This document shows positions 27,719 through 37,486 of a stretch of 48,738 nt of DNA, piece after piece (position 1 is the first letter of the stretch; each line of letters opens with the position of its first letter). The notes under the pieces were generated by a model. It did not search any database, was not told the DNA's origin, and was given only the letters and a program-made list of their open reading frames with translations. Source of the DNA: Chthoniobacter flavus. Lineage in GTDB: Bacteria > Verrucomicrobiota > Verrucomicrobiia > Chthoniobacterales > JACTMZ01. Both the position numbers and the translations under genes were made by a program. The stretch covers positions 1 through 48,738 of the forward strand of contig CAMBUL010000010.1 in the NCBI GenBank assembly GCA_945871065.1, in the 5' to 3' direction.

Positions 27719-28483
27719 ATGCGCCTCCTGCTTCTCCTTCTCGCCTCCATCGCGGTTACCACCGCCGAACCTATCCCGCTCCGCGTGGGCATGGACCTTT
27801 CCTACCCGCCATTCGAGACGATCGGGCCCGATGGAAAGCCCGCCGGCATCTCGGTTGAACTAGCCCAAGGGCTAGCCGATAGCCTGGGACGTCCACTTGT
27901 CATTGAAAACATCTCCTTCCTGGGGCTCATTCCCTCGCTCAAATCCGGCAAGATTGACGTCATCATTTCCTCCATGACCGCGACGCCCGAGCGGGCCAAA
28001 GCCGTCGCTTTTTCCGAACCGTACCTGACCGCAGGTCTGGCCGCCCTCGTGCCCGCCGCCAGCAGGGCCCAAGGACTCTCCGACCTCGATCAACCCGGCC
28101 GTACCATCGTGGTCCGCCAAGGCACCACGGGCGAAGTGTTTGCCCGGACCCATGTGCACAAGGCTGCCCTCATCAGGTTGGAAAAAGAGAGCGCCTGCGT
28201 CCTTGAGGTCACCCAAGGCAAGGCCGACGCTTTCATTTACGACCAGATGTCGGTTTACCAAAATGCCAAGCGCAACCCGCGAACCACCCGGCCCATGCTC
28301 AATCCCCTACAAAAAGAGTCGTGGGCTATTGCCGTGCGCCAAGGCGACGAGGAACTTCGCACGCAGGTCAATACCTTCCTGACTGACTTCCGCGCGGACG
28401 GAGGCTTCGACCGGTTGGCCGACAAATATCTGACCGAGGAAAAGTCCGCCTTCGCTGCTCTGGGGGTCCCGTTTTTCTTCTAG
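27719..28483 (+). CDS. ABC-type amino-acid/polar substrate-binding protein
   Basis: The 254-residue exported protein has a short signal peptide ([16 protein letters not shown]) and the SBP_bac_3 family fold: [55 protein letters not shown], and [13 protein letters not shown]...[19 protein letters not shown]. Such proteins capture amino acids or similar solutes for an ABC importer. No permease or ATPase gene lies beside it, so it is an orphan binding protein whose partner is elsewhere or which acts otherwise. It converges with the amylase gene; the stop codons overlap in CTAG (28480-28483). Confidence 0.9.
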   Translation: MRLLLLLLASIAVTTAEPIPLRVGMDLSYPPFETIGPDGKPAGISVELAQGLADSLGRPLVIENISFLGLIPSLKSGKIDVIISSMTATPERAKAVAFSEPYLTAGLAALVPAASRAQGLSDLDQPGRTIVVRQGTTGEVFARTHVHKAALIRLEKESACVLEVTQGKADAFIYDQMSVYQNAKRNPRTTRPMLNPLQKESWAIAVRQGDEELRTQVNTFLTDFRADGGFDRLADKYLTEEKSAFAALGVPFFF

Positions 28484-30333
28484 TCCCGGAGGGGGGCGCT
28501 TTCGCTTTCCCGCACAAGAATCGCTGCGCCCCGAGGCGACAAAAGAAGCTTATTTGCACCATCGTGCTTGGCGGCGAGCTCGGTGTTGTTCCAAAGATCG
28601 CGCCACTTACCGTTGAGGGCCAACTCTGCGACCTGTTCGTGGTCGGAATTGTTCAGTATCACGACAACCTCCTCATGGTCCAACTCGCGGCGAAATCCGT
28701 AAAGCTGACGATCATCGTCCACGATGAGCGGCTCAAAAGTTCCCCTTCTCAGCGACGGCAGGGCGTGCCTCAGAACGATAAGCCTTTTGTAGTGATCGAA
28801 CAGCTCCTGGTTCACCTCCACCTTATCCGGGATGTCCCTAGATGACCCGTCGGGCAAAACAACCTCGTCCTCATAGACCAGATCAGCCCAAACCATCGGC
28901 TTGCGGCAGTCCGGGTCGTTTGCACCCCACATCCCGACTTCATCGCCATAATAGATCATCGGCGCACCCACGTAGGTCATCTGCAGCACGGCGAAGAGCT
29001 TTTGTGACTCCAGTTCCCCGGGCGTCGGCTTGCGCGGGTTGTATTGGCCGTTCTCCACCTTGGAAAACTCGAAGTAAGCCTGCCAGTTGCCGGCATGCTC
29101 CCGGTCGCGGTTGACAATGTGGGATCCGATTCGATCCGTATCGTGGCTGCCGAAAAGATTCTGCTGCACCTCGGCCACCCCGGCGGGAAAAGCTTCGCGC
29201 AACTCCCGCAGGCGGCGGTCGAACTCACTTGTGCTGATCCGGGATTTGTCATCGGCGAAATAGTCGGAGCAGGCAAATGCGAAGTTGTAGTTCATCACCG
29301 CATCAAATTCATCGCCCTGCAGATAAGGTTTCAGTTGAGGCACCGGATCAATGAGTTCGGCCGTGACGTAAGCCTCGGGATTCACTTCTTTCACCACCTT
29401 GCGCCACTTTTTCCAGAAGGGATGGGCCACGCAAAAAGCCACATCAAGCCGCCACCCATCAATGCCGTCGGAGGGATCACCATCACCATCCGGATCCATC
29501 CATCGCCTCGTCGCTGCAAATATGTAATCCCGGGGGCCAGGCACAATCCCCTCTTCGTCTTCGCGGAATTCAGGAAGTGTTTTGTGGCCGAACCATCCCT
29601 CGTAATCGAACTTTTCCCCCGTTGCGGGATCACGCCATGACTTGACCGAAAACCAGTCGGCGTAGGGCGAATCCTGTTGCTTTGCCAACACATCGAGGAA
29701 AGGCCAACTGCGCTGACCCATGTGGTTGAAGACCCCGTCAAAAATCACGCGGATCCCGCGACCGTGGCACTGTTTGATCATTTCCAAGGCGAGTTTGTCC
29801 GCCGACGTCCACACCCAAGACGCCGGATTGTCCGGGTCTTCGCCGGCCATCAACTTCCGGTCGCCCTCCGGGTCCGGCCCGAAGTTGGGATCGATATGGT
29901 GATAGCTGTTCCCGTCGTACTTATGCGCCGAGGGCGAATCAAAGACGGGATTCAGGTAAATGGCGTTGACCCCTAAATCCTGCAGGTAATCAAGTTTGTC
30001 GATGATCCCCTGCAAATCTCCCCCGTAGCGCCGCCGCTGGAGAAGGTGATGAAAAGGAATCGGCGCACCTTTCTCGTAGTCTTGTCGCGCATACCAATCG
30101 GACGTCCACGGATGCACCCTCCACGGCAAATTCGGCGCGTCGGGGAAAGCCCCGGCAATATCCGCCTTGGTCGGATCGTTCGAGGCATCCCCATTGCGGA
30201 AGCGTTCGGGAAAAATTTGATACCAGACAGCATCTTTGGCCCACGCCGGAACGAATTCCCCCGACTCCGCCAGCACCGAGGACAAAGACAACGCCGTGGT
30301 GCCCATGGCCAAGAGTGCCGCGCGTGCGGTCAT
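28480..30333 (-). CDS. Exported GH13 alpha-amylase-family glycoside hydrolase
   Basis: The 617-residue protein starts [24 protein letters not shown] (signal peptide, cleavage near residue 23) and then [13 protein letters not shown], typical of cyclomaltodextrinase/neopullulanase-like GH13 enzymes. Region I is FDGVFNHMG; catalytic residues are Asp297 in GWRLDVAF, Glu326 in VTAELID and Asp398 in [13 protein letters not shown]-terminal beta domain starts near 540. It probably degrades maltodextrin or related alpha-glucans in the periplasm. The ATG at 30333 overlaps the transketolase stop (ATGA). An apparent upstream extension of the frame is shadow of tkt. Confidence 0.92.
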   Translation of the reverse strand: MTARAALLAMGTTALSLSSVLAESGEFVPAWAKDAVWYQIFPERFRNGDASNDPTKADIAGAFPDAPNLPWRVHPWTSDWYARQDYEKGAPIPFHHLLQRRRYGGDLQGIIDKLDYLQDLGVNAIYLNPVFDSPSAHKYDGNSYHHIDPNFGPDPEGDRKLMAGEDPDNPASWVWTSADKLALEMIKQCHGRGIRVIFDGVFNHMGQRSWPFLDVLAKQQDSPYADWFSVKSWRDPATGEKFDYEGWFGHKTLPEFREDEEGIVPGPRDYIFAATRRWMDPDGDGDPSDGIDGWRLDVAFCVAHPFWKKWRKVVKEVNPEAYVTAELIDPVPQLKPYLQGDEFDAVMNYNFAFACSDYFADDKSRISTSEFDRRLRELREAFPAGVAEVQQNLFGSHDTDRIGSHIVNRDREHAGNWQAYFEFSKVENGQYNPRKPTPGELESQKLFAVLQMTYVGAPMIYYGDEVGMWGANDPDCRKPMVWADLVYEDEVVLPDGSSRDIPDKVEVNQELFDHYKRLIVLRHALPSLRRGTFEPLIVDDDRQLYGFRRELDHEEVVVILNNSDHEQVAELALNGKWRDLWNNTELAAKHDGANKLLLSPRGAAILVRESESAPLRD

Positions 30334-32327
30334 TGTCTCGCCAGCAGGGCCCGTCCGGCCTGAAGCAGGGCGTCGACGCTGATGCCGAGGGTCTTCAACA
30401 CTGTCGCGCCAGGCGCACTGAGACCGAAGCGGTCGATGCCGATCACCACGCCCCTGCGGCCGACATAACGGTACCATGGTTGCGAGACGCCGGCTTCGAT
30501 GGAAATGCGGCGCACACACTCCGGCGGGAGAACGAAGTCACGGTATTCTTCCGTCTGACGCTCGAAGCGTTCGAAGCAGGGAAGCGAGACCACTCGCACC
30601 GAGGTTCCGAGCTTCTCCGATGCCTCCATGGCCAACTGCAATTCGCTCCCCGTGGCCAACAGTGTCAGCTCAAGCGGTGATGTCTCCCGTCGGGCAATGT
30701 ACCCGCCGCGCAAAGTGCCCTGCCGTGCCTCCTCTTCCGGGATTTGCCGCAGGGTCGGCAAGGCCTGACGCGACAAGGCGAGCAGGGTTGGACCGTCTTT
30801 GCGGTCGAAAGCGGCCGCGAAAGCGCCGGCGGTTTCCGCCGGGTCGGCTGGCCGGATAACATCAAGGTTCGGCATGGCGCGAAGGGCGGCGAGAGTTTCG
30901 ACCGGTTGATGGGTCGGACCGTCCTCGCCAACCCCGACCGAGTCGTGGGTGAAAATGTAAACCACAGGAAGGTGTGAAAGCGCCGCCACCCGGATGGCAC
31001 CGCGGGCGTAGTCGCTAAAAACAAGGAACGTGGCTCCGCTTGCGTGGAAGATCCCATCGTAGGCGATGCCGTTGAGAAGGCCCGCCATACCATGCTCGCG
31101 GATCCCGAAACGGATGTTGCGGCCGGAACGATTGCGGGCGTCAAAGTCCCCACCGTCTTGGATGTAGTTGAGCGTGGAACCGTGCAGGTCCGCACTCCCG
31201 CTAACCACCAGTGGCAATGCCTTGGCCACATACTGCAAAATATCGCTGCCCGCTTTGCGCGTCGCGATGTCCGGAGCCTCGGCCGGATAATCCGGGATGC
31301 ACGTGAGCAGATCCGGGTAATTTTTCGCCACAGCGGCATCCAATTCCGCGGCAAGGTCTTTGTTAGCCGCGCTCCAGGCCTCGAAACGCGCATGCCATTC
31401 GGCACAGGCACTCTCAAGCCCGGCGGCATGGCGGGCAAAGAATTCCCGCACTTCGGGAGCAACGAAAAATTTCTCCTCCGGCAGACCGAGACCTTTGCGC
31501 GCCTCGTCCGCGAATTTAGCCCCACCCTCGCCATGCGCTTTGCTCGTGCCCGCCACCTCGGGAATGCCTTTGCCGATCAGCGTCTTGGCCACAATGAGCT
31601 GCGGTGAACCCGTGGCCGACTTCGCCTTGTCGTAAGCACGGTAAAACTCTTCCATATTTTGCCCGTCAACCTCTTGCACGCTCCATCCGTAGGCTTTGAA
31701 CCGCGTCGCCGTGTCCTCGCTCTGCGTGAAGAGCGCCATGGCGTCGAGCGTCACATTGTTGGAATCGTAGATCAGGATAAGGTTGTCCAACTGCAGGTGG
31801 CCGGCCAGCGCACAAGCCTCGCTCGCCACTCCCTCCTGCAGGCAGCCGTCGCCGGCCAGGCAGACGATCTTATGGTCAAAAATGCGATGTTCGGCCGTAT
31901 TGAAACGGGCTTCGGACATTTTACCGGAGACGGCCAAGCCGACCGCGTTGGCCACACCTTGCCCCAACGGACCGGTGGTGCACTCCACGCCCGGTGTCTC
32001 GCCAAACTCCGGATGCCCTGGTGTCATACTGCCTAGCTGGCGGAACTTTTTCACCTGGTCGAGGGGCAAATCATAACCCGAAAGATGAAGCCACGCGTAA
32101 AGGAACATGCTGCCGTGACCGGCGGAGAGGACAAAACGGTCACGGTTTAGCCAGCGAGGTTCCTTCGGATTATAGCGCAAGGCGAAACCGAAAAGAACGG
32201 CGCCCATGTCGGCGCACCCCAAGGGCAAACCCAGGTGCCCTGATTTGCTGGCCGCTACAGCGTCGATCGCGAGTCCCCGCGCATCACGCGCGGCCTTGGT
32301 CAGTATTTCGGTGGGCAGGGTCATCAT
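30330..32327 (-). CDS. tkt: Transketolase
   Basis: Transketolase moves two-carbon units between sugar phosphates in the pentose-phosphate pathway, using thiamine diphosphate. The 665-residue protein has the TPP-binding motif AGDGCLQEG (GDG at 159-161), active-site His31 in [11 protein letters not shown], the [21 protein letters not shown] stretch, and the C-terminal half [19 protein letters not shown] (catalytic Glu) and [17 protein letters not shown]. The start at 32327 (two adjacent ATGs, MMTLPTEI) is chosen because the family begins here. It is translationally coupled to the exported amylase and divergent from thrB. Confidence 0.96.
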   Translation of the reverse strand: MMTLPTEILTKAARDARGLAIDAVAASKSGHLGLPLGCADMGAVLFGFALRYNPKEPRWLNRDRFVLSAGHGSMFLYAWLHLSGYDLPLDQVKKFRQLGSMTPGHPEFGETPGVECTTGPLGQGVANAVGLAVSGKMSEARFNTAEHRIFDHKIVCLAGDGCLQEGVASEACALAGHLQLDNLILIYDSNNVTLDAMALFTQSEDTATRFKAYGWSVQEVDGQNMEEFYRAYDKAKSATGSPQLIVAKTLIGKGIPEVAGTSKAHGEGGAKFADEARKGLGLPEEKFFVAPEVREFFARHAAGLESACAEWHARFEAWSAANKDLAAELDAAVAKNYPDLLTCIPDYPAEAPDIATRKAGSDILQYVAKALPLVVSGSADLHGSTLNYIQDGGDFDARNRSGRNIRFGIREHGMAGLLNGIAYDGIFHASGATFLVFSDYARGAIRVAALSHLPVVYIFTHDSVGVGEDGPTHQPVETLAALRAMPNLDVIRPADPAETAGAFAAAFDRKDGPTLLALSRQALPTLRQIPEEEARQGTLRGGYIARRETSPLELTLLATGSELQLAMEASEKLGTSVRVVSLPCFERFERQTEEYRDFVLPPECVRRISIEAGVSQPWYRYVGRRGVVIGIDRFGLSAPGATVLKTLGISVDALLQAGRALLARQ

Positions 32328-32429
32328 GGACCGTGTATTTCGCCGCGACCGGGGCCCTGCGGCAAGCAAACTCTCTCGAGCGGGGAAAATTGCCACGCGC
32401 AGGGGTTTCAGCCAAAGTGCTTGGGGTCT

Positions 32430-33266
32430 ATGAACAAGGTCACCATACGCGTTCCCGCCACCAGTGCGAACCTCGGCCCGGGATTCGATTGCCTCGGTCT
32501 TGCCCTCGATTTGCACAACCGCGTCACGGTCGATCGCGCGGGCCGGGGAATACCGGATGCCATGGTTGGCGCGGCAGCAGATACCTTCTTCGCCACAGCC
32601 GGCCTCCCGGCCTTTGCCTACGGCTGGTCGATCGAGGGCAACATTCCGCGTTCTCGCGGACTGGGTAGCAGCGTCGCCGTGCGCCTCGGCATCCTTCACG
32701 GTCTCAACGAGCTGGCAGGACGCCCACTTGATGTAACTCAACTTTACCTTATTTGCGCCAAGCTGGAGGGACATCCCGATAACGCGGCGCCTGCCGCCTT
32801 CGGGGGCTTTGCCGCCGCACGCCCCGACGGCGCCTATTATCGCTGCGACATTTCTCCGGACCTACGCTGCATTCTGCTCATTCCAACGGATGAGGTCGAC
32901 ACCGACATCTCTCGCACCAGACTCCCGGACCATATCACCCACCGCGATGCGGTATTCAACATCTCCCACGCGAGCTTGATCACCGCCGCTTTCGCCTCGC
33001 GGCGTTACGAACTACTTCGCGGCTCCATGTCCGACCGCTTGCATCAGCCTTATCGCGAAGCCGTTATTCCTCACTTGCGGCCAGCCATCGCAGCTGGCCT
33101 AAACGCGGGTGCTCTTGGTGGCTATCTCAGCGGGTCCGGATCTTCTGTTGCCTGTCTGACGCTCGACGATCCCGGGGCGGTCGCAGCCGCCATGCAATCC
33201 GTCCTCCCTCGTGCTCGCGTACTGGTTCTCGCTGCGGACAACCATGGTGTCGGGGTGGAAAGCTGA
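32430..33266 (+). CDS. thrB: Homoserine kinase
   Basis: ThrB phosphorylates homoserine on the way to threonine. The 278-residue GHMP kinase starts [20 protein letters not shown] and has the ATP-binding motif [13 protein letters not shown] at about 72-84, [14 protein letters not shown], and the C-terminal [14 protein letters not shown] motif. It is slightly shorter than E. coli ThrB (about 310). The ATG at 32430 is chosen because it yields exactly the family N-terminus. It is followed three bases later by lpxK. No thrC or thrA is adjacent. Confidence 0.93.
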   Translation: MNKVTIRVPATSANLGPGFDCLGLALDLHNRVTVDRAGRGIPDAMVGAAADTFFATAGLPAFAYGWSIEGNIPRSRGLGSSVAVRLGILHGLNELAGRPLDVTQLYLICAKLEGHPDNAAPAAFGGFAAARPDGAYYRCDISPDLRCILLIPTDEVDTDISRTRLPDHITHRDAVFNISHASLITAAFASRRYELLRGSMSDRLHQPYREAVIPHLRPAIAAGLNAGALGGYLSGSGSSVACLTLDDPGAVAAAMQSVLPRARVLVLAADNHGVGVES

Positions 33267-33268
33267 TC

Positions 33269-34474
33269 ATGCGCGTCGTCCTCGAAAGGTTCGAGCGCTA
33301 CGCCGTCGATGTCATTCTCGAGCGCCGCGAGGGTGGACGGGCCAATGCACTTAAGTTTGTCCTCGGTGGCTTTGCCCGGCTTTACCAGCGTGCGGTGCAG
33401 ATCCGTCTGGATCTCTACCGCCGCCGCATCCTGCGACCCCAGGAACTCGGATGTCCGGTGGTCAGCGTGGGCAACCTCACCGTCGGTGGCACGGGCAAAA
33501 CACCTGTGGCCGAAATGCTGGCGCGGGAACTGCAGCGTCGCGGGCGGCGTGTGGCCATCCTCAGCCGCGGCTACAAGAGCGTCCCCCGCCCCTTCATGCA
33601 ACGCCTGCGCAACAAGCTCTTCAAGCACCTTGACCTTTTCCCGCCGCGCATCGTCTCGGACGGCAAAAAAGTCCTCCTCGATTCGCGCCGCGCCGGGGAT
33701 GAACCGCATATGCTCGCCAAGAACCTTCCTGGCGTCTGCGTGCTGGTCGACAAAGACCGGGTCAAAAGTGGGCTCCACGCTCTGCGTCATTTCGGCAGCG
33801 ACATCCTGCTCCTCGACGATGGGCTCCAGTACCAGCGTCTCCGTCACGGGATCGACATCGTCCTTATCGACCGCCAATCTCCCTTCGGAAACGAACATCT
33901 GCTACCCCGTGGCACCCTCCGCGAGCCACCGGCCAACCTTAGCCGCGCGTCCTACATCATCGTGACCAAGTCGGGCCCAGAACCGGACGAGGCCCTCCTT
34001 GCCCGCCTGCGTACCTTGAACCGCACGGCGTCCATCATCGAATGCAGCCACGCCCCGCGCCATTGGGAGGATCTCAAGACCGGGGTGCATTACCCCCTCG
34101 ACCACCTGCGGGAACGGCATGTCGGGGCCCTCAGTGGCATCGCGCGGCCCGAGAGTTTCGAGGAAGGCGTACGCCAACTCGGTGCCGTGGTCGAGGTGTC
34201 CAAAGCATTTGCTGACCATCACCGCTTTACCAAAAAAGAAATCCTCCGCTTTCTCGAATGGTGTGACCGGCGTTCGCTCGACGCTCTGGTCACCACGGAA
34301 AAAGACGCCGTCCGTTTCCCGGACATCGACCAGCCTCAGGTCCCCATGCTCTTTCTACGCGTCGAAATTGAAATCCTCCGCGGAGCAAACCACTGGGAAG
34401 AACTCCTCGCGCGCCTCGCCGCCGCAGGCGCTACAACTGGCGGTGCCAGACATAACGCTGCAGCACGACTTTGA
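33269..34474 (+). CDS. lpxK: Tetraacyldisaccharide 4'-kinase
   Basis: LpxK phosphorylates the 4' position of the lipid A disaccharide at the inner membrane, showing that the cell makes lipid A. The 401-residue protein has a P-loop VGNLTVGGTGKTP (Walker A around 68-78), the LSRGYKS segment, DDGLQYQRL (Asp183, Asp184), GNEHLLPRGTLREP and TTEKDAVRFPD. It is longer than typical LpxK (about 330), partly from an N-terminal helical segment and an insert around 100-130. The ATG at 33269 follows thrB after two bases. Its 3' end overlaps the convergent AI-2E gene by 44 nt. Confidence 0.93.
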   Translation: MRVVLERFERYAVDVILERREGGRANALKFVLGGFARLYQRAVQIRLDLYRRRILRPQELGCPVVSVGNLTVGGTGKTPVAEMLARELQRRGRRVAILSRGYKSVPRPFMQRLRNKLFKHLDLFPPRIVSDGKKVLLDSRRAGDEPHMLAKNLPGVCVLVDKDRVKSGLHALRHFGSDILLLDDGLQYQRLRHGIDIVLIDRQSPFGNEHLLPRGTLREPPANLSRASYIIVTKSGPEPDEALLARLRTLNRTASIIECSHAPRHWEDLKTGVHYPLDHLRERHVGALSGIARPESFEEGVRQLGAVVEVSKAFADHHRFTKKEILRFLEWCDRRSLDALVTTEKDAVRFPDIDQPQVPMLFLRVEIEILRGANHWEELLARLAAAGATTGGARHNAAARL

Positions 34475-35609
34475 TTGTCGCGGTTAAGGGCACCGCCAAA
34501 AGCGAGCCGAGCAAAACCCCCAAAATCAAGCTCCAGACGAGAGCGGAAAATATCACGGTCAAAGGATGGAGGCTCACCGAACTGCCCACCACCCGCGGGG
34601 CGATAAAGAAGCTCTCCACATTACTCATGCCGACAAAAATCGCCGTGACGATGAGAGGGTGCGTCCAATCCCCGAATTGCGCCACCGCGATGAGAACCGC
34701 CGGAATCCAGCAAATGGTCAGCCCGACGTAAGGAATGAGGGCAAGCAGACAAACCGCCAAGCCGATGAGCAGCGCGAAATTCAGCCCCACGAGGTAAAGA
34801 GCAGCGCCGATCAGCGCACCGTCGATCAGACTCACCGTGAACTGACCACGGAAATACCGCACCAGGTAGCTGTTGATCTCGTTGAGCAGCCAAGCCACCT
34901 CGTCGCGGAGCTTGGATTCCGGCAGCGGGATGTACTGGCGCCACTCCTGGGAAAACCGGGCGGAATCTTTGAGGAAAAAGAAAAGAAAGAGCGGCACCAA
35001 GAGCAAACTCACTGCCACCCCGGCCACCCCGAGAAAGCCGCCGGCACTGCGCTGGAGGAAAGAGCCTACGGTGGACAATATTTCCGGCAGCCGCTGCTGC
35101 ACCCACGCGGCCAATCCCTCCACGTAACTGCCGACTATCGCCCACAATTCATCCCGTATCGTCCGATCTTCTCCGAGCACGGGGACGGGCTGCAACTGGT
35201 GCTGCAAGCCGCGCACCCAGTCCAAAGTTGAGAGCAGCAAGGTCTGCCCGCGTGCCGCTTGATCAGGAAGAGTCTGGCCGAACTGTGAGGTCTGTTGCCA
35301 AAGAACAGGCCCGACCCAGAGCCCGATGCCGGCCAGTCCCAGCCCGATGGCCAAAAAAAGAACAATCACCGCGGTTGTCCGCCCCAGACCGAACGAGCAC
35401 AGCTTGTCGACCACCGGCCCGAGCAGATAGGTCAGGATGACGGCCGCCACGACAGGAATGAGCAATGGCTGGAGGAACGCCGCAGTGCGCCCCACCAGGA
35501 AAACCACGCCCGAGAGCACGCCCACCAAAGCCACCACGGCGAGGGCTGTCAGGGCGGCATACCAGAACCGCTGCTGCCATGCGGCCGGTCGGATCTCGTC
35601 AATCTGCAC
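34431..35609 (-). CDS. AI-2E family (PerM/YhhT) transporter
   Basis: The protein has about eight membrane segments and the AI-2E superfamily layout: an N-terminal pair (ALTALAVVALVGVLSGVVFL, LLIPVVAAVILTYLLGPVVDKL), a soluble stretch (about 110-205), then SYLVRYFRGQFTVSLIDGALIGAALYLVGL, LIPYVGLTICWIPAVLIA and the C-terminal IAPRVVGSSVSLHPLTVIFSALVW. The transported substrate is unknown; many members have no link to autoinducer-2. I prefer the GTG at 35609 (MQIDEIRPAAW), giving 392 residues. An ATG at 35690 would add 27 residues that overlap the WYL gene and look like shadow coding. The start is uncertain. Confidence 0.87.
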   Translation of the reverse strand: MQIDEIRPAAWQQRFWYAALTALAVVALVGVLSGVVFLVGRTAAFLQPLLIPVVAAVILTYLLGPVVDKLCSFGLGRTTAVIVLFLAIGLGLAGIGLWVGPVLWQQTSQFGQTLPDQAARGQTLLLSTLDWVRGLQHQLQPVPVLGEDRTIRDELWAIVGSYVEGLAAWVQQRLPEILSTVGSFLQRSAGGFLGVAGVAVSLLLVPLFLFFFLKDSARFSQEWRQYIPLPESKLRDEVAWLLNEINSYLVRYFRGQFTVSLIDGALIGAALYLVGLNFALLIGLAVCLLALIPYVGLTICWIPAVLIAVAQFGDWTHPLIVTAIFVGMSNVESFFIAPRVVGSSVSLHPLTVIFSALVWSLILGVLLGSLLAVPLTATIKVVLQRYVWHRQL

Positions 35610-35646
35610 AAGTTCAACCTGAGCGAAGAACGGGACGGTTTGAATC

Positions 35647-36690
35647 CTAATCTTTGCCGCCGGGGCCGGACGCCGCGCCGTAAATGGCAATCGTCGCCGC
35701 CGCTGCCCGGGCCACGTCCCTTCGCAATTCTTCCGGTTCCAGCACCTCGGCCTCCCCGCCCCAACCGAGCAGCCACTGCCGGAGATCCGGTGAAAGCCCA
35801 GCCCGCATCTCCAAAATCAGCCCCTCCGGATCCGGAGTGAGCTTCTGAGTGGCATGCCAGACGCGTTCACCGATCAAACGCGCGGCCACACCGGTGAAAC
35901 GCACCCTCACCTTGCGCGCCCTCCCCCCTTCGAAGACGGCAAAACTGCCCTCGAGCATTTTGGCGAGGGAGAAGTTCTTCGGCCGCCGGAATTTTACCCC
36001 GGTCCGCCCGACACCCCGGATGCGCGGCAAGGCGAATGTGCGCACCGCACCGCGCGAGCCGTCGTGACCGAACATATACCACTGGTTCTCGATACAGCCG
36101 AGATGGTAAGGCTGCACGGTCCGCATCTCCTCCTTCTCCCCGGCCAGCTTGTGGTAAGCCAGCTCCACTTCCGCACCTTCGGTCACCGCCTTGGCCAAAG
36201 CATCAAAAACCTGCACATCAGCCAGCCCGGTCCCGCTGCTCCGCACGGACAAGGCACCCTCCAATTCGTGCCAGGCGACCTCCATGTCGCCGCCGAGTGA
36301 ACGACTCAACTTGCGGAAAGCGCAGGCCAGCGGGCGCTCGAAGGTCGTGCCGCGGAATTGCTCGAGCGATTTCTGGGCGAGCAGCAAGGCGGCAACCTCA
36401 CCCTGCGAAATCTTCATGACCGGAAAGTCACGCACCGCCCCGGTGTAATAAAACCCGTGCTTCACCGCGTCGTATTCCAGCGGCAAGCCAAGCCGGTCGC
36501 GCATGAACTCCACGTCGCGCATCACCGTCTTGGCCGAGACCTCGAGTTGCGCGGCAAGGCCCTGGCAGTTGGGGTGATCGCCTTCGGAGATCTCGCGGTG
36601 GATGCGCCACATCCGCTCCATAGGCGGACGCGTGCTGCCCTCCGCGGGCATCTTGGCACCGGGTGATTTTTTTCGTGGTTTGGAGGGCAT
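35647..36690 (-). CDS. WYL-domain transcriptional regulator
   Basis: The 347-residue protein has an N-terminal helix-turn-helix (about 27-80, HPNCQGLAAQLEVSAKTVMRD), a WYL-type ligand-sensing domain (about 165-245, VELAYHKLAGEKEEMRTVQPYHLGCIENQWYMFGHD) and a C-terminal WCX extension (about 255-340, VRVRFTGVAARLIGERVW). WYL regulators bind nucleotides, nucleic acid or other ligands and often control DNA-damage or defence genes, but the target here is not obvious. The gene reads toward the AI-2E gene and is separated from a small plus-strand frame by 42 nt. Confidence 0.9.
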   Translation of the reverse strand: MPSKPRKKSPGAKMPAEGSTRPPMERMWRIHREISEGDHPNCQGLAAQLEVSAKTVMRDVEFMRDRLGLPLEYDAVKHGFYYTGAVRDFPVMKISQGEVAALLLAQKSLEQFRGTTFERPLACAFRKLSRSLGGDMEVAWHELEGALSVRSSGTGLADVQVFDALAKAVTEGAEVELAYHKLAGEKEEMRTVQPYHLGCIENQWYMFGHDGSRGAVRTFALPRIRGVGRTGVKFRRPKNFSLAKMLEGSFAVFEGGRARKVRVRFTGVAARLIGERVWHATQKLTPDPEGLILEMRAGLSPDLRQWLLGWGGEAEVLEPEELRRDVARAAAATIAIYGAASGPGGKD

Positions 36691-36732
36691 TGGACAGCGG
36701 ATGTCCTACCCCATCGTTGAAACTCGCGGGCG

Positions 36733-36906
36733 ATGAAAGCAAAAAACCACACCCGTTCCGGTCACCGCACCCTCAGCATCCGCCGCAACGATCCATTGCC
36801 CCACGAGTTGGGCGTGCACATGTTCGCCCTGATCAAGCGCAACCTGCTGGCCCGGCGTCGATCGCAGGACACGCCGAGCGCCAGCCAACTGACCTTTGTC
36901 TTCTGA
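36733..36906 (+). CDS. Possible small basic protein of 57 residues
   Basis: An ATG-initiated frame of 58 codons lies between the WYL and FHA genes, divergent from WYL and convergent with FHA. The product starts MKAKNHTRSGHRTLSIRRND, is strongly basic with several Arg/Lys clusters (RRRS, KRN) and ends SQLTFVF. I do not recognise it. It fills an otherwise empty gap and its codon use resembles the neighbours, which is modest support. No clear ribosome-binding site or homologous motif is visible, so it may be non-coding. Confidence 0.4.
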   Translation: MKAKNHTRSGHRTLSIRRNDPLPHELGVHMFALIKRNLLARRRSQDTPSASQLTFVF

Positions 36907-36964
36907 CCACATGAGCAAATCGGAGGCCATGTCCCCCCCACAAGATCCTCTCCGACTCGTCGCG

Positions 36965-37474
36965 CTAGCTTGTCGCCACGACGACAAGGGCGTAAAGCGC
37001 CGCCGCCACACCTAAGCCAAGCGAACCCCAAGCAGCCAACGCAAGGGTGTCGCGCTTTTTGGCCTCAGGCGGCAAGGGCGAGAGCGGACGGAAACCATCA
37101 GGGTGCCCGCCCTCCCCTGCATCCGGAACAAAATCCAGATCCGGCGTCGCGACCACCGCGACCTCCGGTTCGTCCATCTCGGCGCCGGACGGTTCCATAA
37201 AAACAGTGCGTATGCCACCAAAGTAGATCTCATCGCCCTCGCCCAGAGGATGCTCACCGGTGATTTGCTCGCGGTTAAGAAACGTTCCGTTGGTCGAATC
37301 AAGATCGCGCAAGACCATTGCGCCCTCCACCCCGGAGATCTCAGCATGGCGACTGGAAATCGAATCATCGTCGATCGATACGTCATTGTCGGCGAGACGA
37401 CCGATGCTCAGGCTCTCCCCCGTCCAATTATGGATCGCCGGGTTGTCATCAGGGAAATAGACAGTTAAGCGCAT
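36965..37474 (-). CDS. FHA-domain protein with C-terminal membrane anchor
   Basis: The 169-residue protein has a forkhead-associated domain (about 20-92) with the phosphothreonine-binding signature: SIGRLADNDV, SISSRHAEI, and LRDLDSTNGTFLNREQI. A linker of acidic and proline-rich sequence leads to a hydrophobic C-terminal segment near 148-167 (WGSLGLGVAAALYALVVVA), predicted to tail-anchor it in a membrane. FHA proteins read Ser/Thr phosphorylation; no kinase gene is adjacent. It is 12 nt downstream of carA, probably cotranscribed. Confidence 0.9.
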   Translation of the reverse strand: MRLTVYFPDDNPAIHNWTGESLSIGRLADNDVSIDDDSISSRHAEISGVEGAMVLRDLDSTNGTFLNREQITGEHPLGEGDEIYFGGIRTVFMEPSGAEMDEPEVAVVATPDLDFVPDAGEGGHPDGFRPLSPLPPEAKKRDTLALAAWGSLGLGVAAALYALVVVATS

Positions 37475-37486
37475 AGCCGATTCAAA

